Below are positions 33,563 to 44,000 of a DNA stretch of 64,000 bases, in pieces. The notes below the pieces were generated by a model that searched no databases, had not been told where the DNA came from, and saw nothing but the letters and a program-made list of their open reading frames with translations. Source of the DNA: Agelas oroides (Eukaryota; Porifera; Demospongiae; Agelasida; Agelasidae). The translations under genes and the position numbers were made by a program. Location of the stretch: positions 16,760,420-16,824,419 of the forward strand of contig OX422183.1 in assembly GCA_949130485.1 (NCBI GenBank). The letters are read 5' to 3'. The number at the start of each line of letters is the position of its first letter. Position 1 is the stretch's first letter.

Positions 33563-34917
33563 ATACAGCATATTTCTGCACGTTGGCAACAAGTGTACCA
33601 TAATTCTAAACCACAGCTAAGTGTTTACCTAGCTTTGTAATATAGTGAAGCCATATCTATGCTATAAGTTTACCCACTTGTGATATATTATTCCAGGCCC
33701 TCTCCCGCTTTTCGTACTGCAAGCGACGGAAAGCTGGGTGGGGCCTGGGAACGAGGCTAGTAATAAAGTGCATAGTCCAAAACGTAAACATGACACTAAC
33801 TAAATGAAACTTGCACAAAAAGATAAGATTCACTTAATAAAACAATAAATGTGTACACAAGACGTAACTGTGATACACACGATGTCCCAAATGAGAGCAG
33901 TAAAAAACACATCAGATTAAGCTATCCCGTAGTTTGATCACAAGACAATTCTCATCTTGTTGTAAGGCAGTCATCACATTTTTCAATGCTGTACTATGCT
34001 CAAATGTGTATTTACACATCCACCCCTTATGCACATTTAGTGAAGCAATTGAAATAACTCAAGTAAAGTGCTTCATTTTCGGAATCAGTTTGGCCAGAAG
34101 GTTGTTTTGTGACCAACAGTAATGCAAACAAGAGCACAAAAATGAAGCCTTATAGCCTTGTACCACTTGACAGAACTACAGGCCAAATAGAAAGTGAAAG
34201 TGCAACATCAACTGATTGTGGTATCTTTGTGGCCGGAAGCCCCAGCAGAGTCTAACTCCCTGCTGTTTCACTTTACTGTACAATATATAAGCCTCTCATC
34301 TTTCACAAATTTCATAAGACTAGAGAAGGTGTATGTACAAGCTTTTCCATTGATTGTCTAATCAGCAAATTATAGTGTAATAAGAGTGTGCTGCTCATCT
34401 CTGTCAATATTCACTGCCGCTCTACAGTACAGCTAGTAGCCTTCGACCTTACTCATAGTGTTGTAGTACATTTCAAAGCTCTAATCTGAATGGTTAGAGT
34501 AGGGTTGGGTTGTGGTTTGGTTAAGGTTAAGTTATGTTACGTTAGTTACATATGCACATAAACTATTGACCAATACAGGTACTCGAGCTTTCTGCAGCAT
34601 ACAGTAGACATGATCACATGAGCAAATGTTTCCGTTACTTGCAGCAAAATATGGTTATGGTAAGGCTGAATGTGCAGAACAAGCAAACCAGCCAATATCA
34701 ACATGGGGCTCGTTCAAGCTTGCTTCAATATGTCTGGCTATACAGCCCATTTCATAATTATGATGATATGCATAGCACTGTGTGCACACCAAGTCAAGTG
34801 CATATGACACAGCTTTGAATTTTGATGTGAAAAATTGTATAACTGTGACCAGGCCATGAATCATATATGCTGTAGAGTCGTGTAATGTATCTTGCTAACT
34901 GTTGTTCTGGGTTCCAG
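33563..34917. other. Non-coding stretch
   Basis: No gene recognised. Near 33695-33765 a partial member of the CCTCGTTCCCAGG family lies with its right end intact (cctgggaacgaggctag). Near 34190-34245 is the dispersed gtgaaagtgcaacatcaact repeat. Confidence 0.45.
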
Positions 34918-35028
34918 TGTGGCCAGTCCTGAGGAGACAGTGACTTACACCTGCACTGTCAACCTGGGGCTTCTTCTGGAGTGGATTCCTTCCAAAACCA
35001 TCATTGAATTCCCTAAAGTGTCCTGTAG
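34918..35028 (+). CDS. Isolated Ig-like domain exon
   Basis: The 111-base segment is bounded by an acceptor (ttctgggttccag) and a donor (TGTAG/GTATGT). It is open in one frame with symmetric phase, encoding about 36 residues with ETVTYTCTVNLG and LLLEWIP. The Y-T-C and L-E-W spacing is that of an immunoglobulin-type beta sandwich (Cys of strand B, Trp of strand C). No neighbouring exon was found on either side, so it may be one exon of a long-intron receptor gene or an orphan copy. Confidence 0.5.
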
Positions 35029-35732
35029 GTATGTGCATGCATGTGTGTGGGTGTACCCTTTGTAATTTAAACCACTCTCACAGCTGCTCTAGTCATGTAT
35101 TTAATGAACTACAAATACACATAGACCAAATTTATACACCATGCCCAGCTGGTTTCCACTGGGTCTTTTGACATGTATGGACTGTGACCAATCACAAGTG
35201 TTAATTGCAAGCATTTCATTACCAGGCTACTAAGTAAGCCTAAGCAAGGTTAGTAAACTCCATAGCTACATAGCTATATTTAGCTTAGCAGTGATGGAAT
35301 CTCAAGTGCCTGGTAAAGTGATTATCAATCGATCTGCAGGATCAAGCTAAGGCTACTAGAAGAATGCAAATTTTTGTTGGGGTAAGCCCACAAGTGCAGA
35401 CACTTACACCTTGAGCAATGGTGCATGAAAATTAGTTGTGGTGGAAACCTTCACTAAAGTTAAGTTTATAACAGGCTCTCCATTAGTCTCCAAGCTACTG
35501 CAATGGTTATAAAAAAGTCAGCTTGGCCTATGTGGAGGCAGTTTCAGTTTTCCACCTGGTAAATACGGTAGACCTCGTTCCTGTGAAGAAAACTTGGGAA
35601 CGTGGGCATACATATAACCAGTCTTAGGAACCTGCTCGTCGCAACAACTGCGCTGCAATCATTTAAATTTCGTAAATCATCTTGGCACATGAAGGCGTAA
35701 AAACTGGGCTTACTGCTCAGCCCAAGGACAAT
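35029..35732. other. Non-coding stretch
   Basis: No gene or clear repeat recognised between the Ig-like exon and the start of duplication copy B. Confidence 0.45.
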
Positions 35733-36314
35733 CATGTGACTACTATGATGACTTCCATGCTCTGAGATTTGAACCAACAATTCCATAAAAGTACATGCAT
35801 GTTACTACTATAACAGACCTCCATGCTCACAGTGTAATGAATCAGATAACTCTATACTCAGGCGGAAGCAGCGGTGGCAAATGTGCAGATTCCAGAAAGG
35901 TTTCCACAGAAACAAGCCACATTCATAGCATTTTAAGTTACAATTTAATTATAACTCACTCCACTACACTTCCAGTCACGGCAGCAAGAAGGAGGAAAGT
36001 AGAACCTCTGTCTCCTGTGCAGTTGTGTTTACTTCAGATGGCCATCATAACCATCACTTGGAGTGACTGAAGACCTAAACCTTTGGACAAACTGAGGACT
36101 TCATAAAGGTACAGTTGTGTAATCTCATAAAGTAGTCATTTCACATGATAATCATGTTCACACTGCATGTGTATGTTGTAACTTAAATATACATTGATAC
36201 ATGCACACACGCATGTAGCATCTTAGTAGCTACTAATGTAGCATCTTGGTACCAATGTAGCATACACACACTGGCTCGAGTGTACACTGTATAGACCAAA
36301 TTTTAGATCTCATA

Positions 36315-36687
36315 CAAGGGCAAATCCAGGGTTTTCAAAAAAGCGGGGGGGCTGGTACAAGGTTATGGAACGTGCTTAGGCAGACCGATATTGCACAGTG
36401 AGGGGGGGGGTCTGGAGTCGCTAGAATCCAAAGTTGGTGTTTGAATGCGTATGTCGTTGAAATTTTCGGTCATCCCATGGAAGCTCCGAATAAACATTGC
36501 CTTTGAAACACCTTGAAAAAGCTATTCCTGAACTTGGACCTTCATCACGAGGTTCACGAATGGTGCTCGGATGTCCACGAGATGTCACACTCTGGCAATA
36601 TAAAATATGTGCCGCACCACCTTGGCAAACTGCAGGGAGGGGGGGGGGGGGCTGGGGCTGGAGCCCACCCCCCTGGATCCGCCCTTG
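36315..36687. mobile_element. TIR element with 5-bp target duplication (TCATA)
   Basis: It begins CAAGGGCAAATCCAGGG and ends with the inverted CCTGGATCCGCCCTTG, flanked on each side by TCATA (36310-36314 and 36688-36692). G-rich tracts lie next to both ends. It is a 373-bp element without a transposase. The ends resemble those of 47075-47604. Confidence 0.85.
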
Positions 36688-37580
36688 TCATAGCCTCATT
36701 GTGATTAGCACACAGCTACAGACCGGCTAAAACTTGGTTACTAAGGCTTACTTTCCTCTTATAGTGAAGACCATAATTTTGTGAACGTAACTTTATAGAA
36801 GACGTAAGTTTATTGTATCAGGAACACATCAACCTAGGAAGAAAGTAAACAACAACATTTAAACATGTCTGCTGGTTGCAAAATAAATATTACAATTGCA
36901 GCAAGCCAAACTCCGTGACATAGATTGTGATCCACATGATTCATTGCAAACACATTATTGAATTGATCCAAGCTTTCACTAAAGTATCATACCATGTAAC
37001 ACTACTGTGCCTCCTCTGGCTATATATATAGTCAAACAGGTAAAGATTAACAATGTCTCTTGAAGACAGGGCCGTAGGAACAGGTCCGGCAAGTCCAGCG
37101 GCCACTGGACCAATATTTGGCCAACCAACCTACGCAAAATTCCATAGCTATGAGCTTGGGCGGGTTGTTCAAGTCTTGCTCCAAGATCACACTAGCAGGT
37201 ATCTTGGAAGACAGCTGTCATCTAAAAGATTTCTGTTGCTCTGTAAAAAGGAATGCTTACTCATAGGCATCACAAATGCCAGACTACTTGCTTGTGATAT
37301 GGATGAGTGAATGTTAGGCTTGGAGGAAAAGGTGATTGCTGTAATGTGTTTTTGGATTCTTGGAGATGCAAGTGGGCTGGGCACGATACTAATGCTATGT
37401 GTAGTTGATTAAGTCAGCAAATATTCAGATGAGGACCAGTACAGCAAATCTTTGTAGCAGGTGTACCCCTCATGCTAAACCACAAGTTACAATTGTTAAT
37501 TACAGCTCACCTCAATTTGTATGCAAGACCACAATAGTACATGACTTCACTGAATCTGAAGCCAGGTTCACATACTGTCA

Positions 37581-38090
37581 GCAGTGGTGTAGGAACCATA
37601 GCGGCCGTAGCGGCTTTGGCCGCTACACTTTTTAGGCTGCAAATTAATATTCATAACCTGCATGCTATAAGTAGCTAAAGCTAGCCTCGTTCCCTGGGAT
37701 CGAGCCAAAACTCAAGCAGCCTCTTCGTTGCACCAGTCTCATATGCGTTCATTTCAGCTTAAAGAAAGCAATCAAAATATTGGCGGTGAGATGGCTTGGT
37801 ACGAGGCTAATGCAACACAGAAACTACTACAAGCGACGGAAGCTGGGCAGTCTCCTGGGAACGACGACAAAGTCAGTACATATAATCTTACTGTTTTCCA
37901 AATATTTTACTGGGACGGTTGGGATGGTCTGAAAGTTTATATCCTTGAAAAAATTGCAGTCTAAGGTGCACACTTTGAAAAAATTTGCCGCCACACATAG
38001 CGTGGCAAAATTGTTCTACAATTTTTCCGCTGGGCTTCGCGCGGTACAGCAAGGCCTCTACACTTCAGATTTGCTTCCTACGCCTATGAT
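37581..38090. mobile_element. Composite insertion absent from copy A
   Basis: Copy A reads cacatactgctgag without interruption at about 9930, whereas copy B is split here by about 510 bp. The ends are inverted (gtgtaggaa, and ttcctacgcc on the right). The interior holds ggccgtagcggctttggccg and, at about 37685-37860, another CCTCGTTCCC-family segment. It is a transposon with a second one nested in it. Confidence 0.65.
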
Positions 38091-38789
38091 ACTGCTGAGT
38101 ATAGCAGCACATGCACCTGTTACAATAGATTAGACATCTCTGTTAGCTTGACCCACAACATTCCAGCTTACAACTATTTCTGTCATATTGATATTCATTG
38201 TACACATGTTAGGCTTTACAAGCCAGCTCTTCGAGTTTGTTGGTTTGATTTGCCATGGAGCTAGTGTGAGATCCATTAGGGTTGCAGGCTAGACATTCAC
38301 ATCACATGATAACTGCTTAATGTCCTTAACACTCTGCAGGTCGTTCACATCACATGATAACTGATAAAACTGCTTAATGTCCTTAACACTCTGCCATCCT
38401 CCATATGTTGAATTGTTCACTAGAAAGTTTTGCTCGGATTGCATAGCAGGTGGGATGCCATACTGACCAGTTAGCTAACACGTTTGACAAAAAAAGGGAG
38501 AAATTGGATCATTTTCATTTCACATTTACACTTCAAGTAGGCAAGCCGTTCAGTGGAAGATGCAACAACCAAGATTAGTGCTATATGCAGATGCATAATT
38601 ATGGTTTTGCACAATGAACCAAGCACTATATAGCTAGAGCTCCAGGAAAGAAAACATGTACAAAATTGGCTTGTGTTTATCAACTGTAAAAGATTAAGCT
38701 GATGAATGGCCAGCTATTTAAGCTACTTTCGGAAAATTGATATGTTGCCTCATTCTCTGGACATAGCTTAGCATGGTAAGCTGAAGTTA

Positions 38790-39390
38790 AGCAGTAAAGG
38801 CCATAACAGACATTTCTCTTTCCCTTTGTAACCTGCATGGAAATAATAGGACACCCAATGGCACTGTACCATTTAGTGGCACGGATTGTAAGTTTGGTGT
38901 TTATTCCTTTATCCCCCACCAGAGTTTGTAGATATCAACCTCCCCCTTCTTCTCAATTATGTACGTGAGTGTGACTTGGCTGCAAACTTAAATACATGGA
39001 CAGGGCTAAGTTTACGTCATCTTATTAAATATTGGACAAGGCTATTGAATGAGGCTATTGAATAAAGCCAGGAGACCAAGATACGGGTTGTTGCCATATT
39101 TTAAGGCCAGATGAAAAAAATGAGTGAACATAACCCTAAACTAACCCCCAAATTATAAACCATTTGGCCACTAAGGCACTTCACAGCACATGTACACTGT
39201 TACAATACCGACAAACGTACTTCACCAATGATAGCACCTTGTGTTAAGATGTCTTGTGAATATTTATTGAGTATGTAACTGGAAACTAAGCCTATACACC
39301 TAAATATGTGTACTTAAAAAGTGAGTATTATTTTGAAATCCGCCAGACCTGTAGATTGTGGGGTGCTCACTGCAGCACACTTGTGCACTG
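38790..39390. other. Copy-B-specific non-coding segment
   Basis: Lies between two blocks shared with copy A. No gene or repeat recognised. Confidence 0.4.
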
Positions 39391-40229
39391 CCAAAGGCTA
39401 GCTACTCATGCAAAGCCACATCATATGAAACTGGCTTTTTCTGATGTAGCAAAGCCTGAGCAGTACCAATTTGCCACAATCCCATTGGGCTAAATCATCT
39501 GCTAGCTTGCTCCACCACATTGTGGTTTGGCATGAGCTGTACACCTGTTGCAAAAGTACAGAAATTTGCAATCTATAACAACTAATGCTAAACCACATGT
39601 AGTACATGCCTTTGCTACTGATTAGGAAGCCAGGTTAATTCACATGCTGTGGTCTTGTATGAGTGGATTACCTGTTGCAAAGGTGCAGGAGTCTGCATTA
39701 GGTTTGTTTTGCATCTAACATGAGCTTTCCATTTTAGACTTTGTCTTGAAGATCGAGGGTTTCTGTTCCAGATTTGTCTCACAGCTTTGGAGATTTTTCT
39801 CCAAAGTGGCAAGACAAAATCCAAAACGGAAAGCCTGGGTTGAAGGCTGTAGAAAGTTTCTACCTTTAAATACTCTCATTTTGGCGTTGCAATCACATTT
39901 TTAGGTCTTTTGATGAGTAGGTAAGCCACGGTTAAGGTTATGATAAACAATGTGGCAGGCTGCTGGTAATTTTGCTCCAGTAAAACGTATCACTTTATAT
40001 CTAGGAAACCGTAAATGATACTAATCTCCCCCCCAAACTTTCTCTGCCCCCACCCCCTGGTATATGCTTGGACGATACAAAATTTCATTAATTCCGAGTG
40101 AAGCGAGGCTATAACCGCGTTCAATTGAGATTTTTCTTGGTCTTTGCCTTCGTCAACCGGAAACTTCAATATCTCAAGAATGGTCTACAGGATCACAATC
40201 AGACTGGCAGGCATGAAAGCCCTAACTGA

Positions 40230-41067
40230 CTCAGATTGCACTAGAACCCATCTCAGAGGACCTAGAATCCAAACGTTACTGGGGGGCATGCCCCCAGACC
40301 CCTCCTAGGTGGAGCACGCTTACACGTGCTCTTACTCACCCCCCACCTGCTACTTATCCCACCCAGTAATAATGTCCTAGAACCGCCACTGCCAACAGCA
40401 CATGAAAAAAGCGCAGATAAGTCGAACCTTTCTATCTCAACCAAGCCATAAAGGACAACAGTACATACTATCGGAAGTGGACTGCTACAAATTATTGCAC
40501 TAACTGAGATAAATGCTGAATGAACTAGCCATTTATGCATGCTGTCCAAACTCCCCCTTGTAGAGTATGGTGGGCAAGACCGAAAGAAGCACTTAAAACC
40601 ATGTCGCTAATAAGTCAAACATTTAAGCACAGCATAATTTTTGAGCTTTCATACACTTATGTACAGTAGAAATAATCTTGCAACCAAACGTCAGACACAA
40701 CCAGCCCCAGTGCAGATTGCTCTTTAGTACCATGCATGGACAAGGAATGGTTCTGGTGACTCCCGACAGGTTTTCATGTGCATAGGTAATGTAAGGCCAT
40801 GACGAAGCAGTTGTTGGACAATTGAAGACATAAAACTGTTCAAGTCATAATAAAGACAATCAATTTGACGGTAAAAGTCTGCTGTAGTGTAAACAATTTG
40901 GTGATAGCTAGACAGAAGTAAGGCAGGACTATACTGGCCACATTTAAATTGCTGCATACCATGCAGTCAAGACTTGCTTCTCTTCCTCGTATATGACACT
41001 GAAAGCATGTATGTATGGTCAAGTTTCTATATCTCTAAAACATCTTACTTTCTCCTTTTCACTGCAG
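40230..41067. other. 5' flank of DnaJ/FYVE-like copy B
   Basis: From about 40490 it is collinear with the copy A upstream region. It ends with a polypyrimidine tract and CAG (ttctccttttcactgcag, to 41067) ten bases before the ATG, so a 5' UTR intron is likely. At about 40280-40400 lies one end of a cctagaaccgccactg-type element. Confidence 0.5.
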
Positions 41068-41077
41068 GTTAGCTCTG

Positions 41078-44000
41078 ATGGCTACATCTGACCCACCTGA
41101 CCCACCTGACCCACTGCAGGTGCCTGACCTTAACTACTACGAAGTGCTGGGAGTTGAGATCACAGCCACAAATGTGCAGGTAAAGAAAGCCTTCAAGAAA
41201 CAAGCACTCTATGTTCACCCTGACAAGGCATCTGAAGCTTCCAATGACGCATGGTTAAAACTATCCAAAGCCTATGAGGTAATATCCGACCAGGAGAAGC
41301 GTGCTGATTATGACAGACTACTGCGAAAAGAGAAAGGTGGTAAGCTCTCAGCTCGTGCCAAAGGCCCCCTGCTTCGACTGCCAGATGGATTCCGGCTTTC
41401 CAGTGCCTTCCCCACATGGTACCGGCAATGGTTTAGTGCAGGAAGGGTGGTCAAGACAGGGCAATTTCCTTCCAGCCTGGTTAGTGACTTGAAGACGTTC
41501 ATGAAGGGACCACTCCAAGAGGTGCATCTCTTCAATAGCAAAGACACTGCACTACCTGTAAGTTGCAAAATGCAAAACCTAGTGGCTTCACAAGACCACG
41601 CTCAGGGAGTAGAGCAGGAAGTACATGACTTCACTTATGACCAACTGGTACGTACAATTTCAGATGCTGTGGATTATCCTGACTCTTCAAATACACTGTC
41701 AGGTTTGCAGGAGTTCTTGGAAAATATAATTAACCTGGCGCACTTGAAGCAGAACAAACAAGCTCAGAACTTTGTATTTAGTACCCAGGATGGTACGGTA
41801 CCCATACTTGACTTATCTTCAGTGCCCACCGAAAAGCTTAGCCTTCTTCTTGAATTATTCACAGGCCCCCTAGAAGATACAGCATCACATGAACTGCCAC
41901 ACTTACTAGATCAACTTGCAAAGTATGTCCCGAAACGAGAGGTGCAAGCACCATGTGAGGTAATTCCAAACCAGACACACTGCTCTGCTTGTAGTAGTGA
42001 ATTCTGGCTGTTTCACAGAGCAAAGTATGAGTGCTTTGCATGCAGAAAGAAGTTCTGCCGAGATTGTCCAGCAAAAAACCACAAACCAGCACGAATGGGA
42101 CAGTGGCAGGTAAGGTCCATCTGCAAGATGTGTCACACCCAACTTCTTCAGGCTGACATGCGGGACTGGATGGAGAATGCTACTGCATTTGTCAGAAACC
42201 AAACAGAGGAGGATACTCGTGCTGCATTTGCCTGTGTCCTCATGGCACTGTGTTCATCTGGTGAGCTCAACTTCCAGCTAATTAACCAGTTTTCCAGAGA
42301 GTTAACAAATAATGGTCTGCCTGAAATGGCCATTGTCCTCCTAGCTGGCATGACCAAGAGTACTAGTGCCCCAGTGGAGAGCCTCAAAATCCACTTGGGG
42401 ATGTCTAAAGCCCTTGAGTCACTTTCCACTTCCCCACACAACTTTGGAAGTGATCAATACCTTCTAATGAGGGCTGCAAGAATGGCTTGTGAGAGAGCAT
42501 CAGAAGTACAGGTGAGTTCAGTGGAGGTCCCCAACCTTAGCTCCCAAAAAACAACATTAAATGCCTCAGTAAAAAGCCTTGAAGAAGAAGATCACCAGCT
42601 TTGCCAAACAGAAGTGCATGCTGCATCTTGGTGTCTCGATGAAGCATGGACCTGTAGGGATTTCAAGAGGATAGTAAACATCTTAACTGATGAAAGAAAC
42701 CCAAACCTGCTTGCAAACCATGACAACAACTACATGGCACAAGCTCTTCAGCGCTTTCTTTCCACAAAGCAAGTGTATGCTAACAGGATGCTCCCTGAAG
42801 ACAGGACTGCACTAGCTTTCTTCCAGGGCTTAGTTAAGATCAACCAGGGCAAGACAGAGGCTGGCTTGGCAGATGTAGAAATAGCTGTGTGGGGAGGGTA
42901 CCATTTTATATGGTGTATCAAACCAGCAGTTGAAATTGTAGTGGCACTCTTATCCAAGAAATCGTCAAGCCTCGATTTTGTCCAGTCAGTGCGTGAAGCT
43001 TGCAAGAAGGTAATCAATCAGGTGAGCTCAAGAGGCACACATGCTCTAGCAACTATTAACACAGACTGGTTCTTATCCTGTCTCAACCTCACTAAGGATG
43101 ATGTCAATCCTCCCTCAACAATCCACTGGCCACGACTGAACAGTGATGACATCCACACATTTGAAGAAGCTGTCACTACACAAGTGAAAAATGGCAGCAT
43201 GTCCTACAGAGAAGCTGCTTTGGCTTACTTTGACTACATCCTAGCTTGCCAGCATCCTGCAGAGAAATGCATCTGTTTCCTCATTGCTGGCCAATGGTTT
43301 CTGAAGGAGCTGCAATCTAAGCTAGCTATAGCCAAGCCACCTCAACCAGAAGTGTATGCTACCAAGGAAGCTGCCATGCTCTATCTTGGTGAAGCACTCA
43401 GGGTATCACACATGTGTATGCACCCAGCGATGCGTTTGTATGTGGCCCGCCTTGCTTTGGGGACAGCTCTGACAGTGACCCAACTAGCAGGTGACTGCTC
43501 AACTCCAAAAGATGCTGAGCTCATCATTGACCTTTTGGACACAATTGTCCATAACATTCGCTTTTGTCCTTTCTGGAAATCTCCAGTTGTGACAGTGTCC
43601 GAGGCAACCATATTGTGGCTAGTCATGTCTGAGTTGCACAGTCAGTTCATGGTAGAGCTACAGAAAGTTCCAGAGAAATGGTGTCCCATACGACAGGCTG
43701 AACTACACTATCAGCTCTATGAGAATGACCTTCGTGGTGTGTGTTCCTTGGATGATTCCGATGCTGCACTTCAAAAAGCAATGGAGACATTAATTGATGA
43801 AAAAGGATGGTTATGGCAGGATATCACACACGTGATGTCTTCCCCACTCAGTCTACGTACACCAGATGGATGGCTGCAGCCACAACCTGTGTTTAACACA
43901 AACCTAGAGTATGCCGAGCTTAAAGGCTTTGTCATCACTCTAGACAAGTGCAATCCTGCAGTACAGTTACTGGTCAGGCGATCCAAGAACGAGAAAGGGA

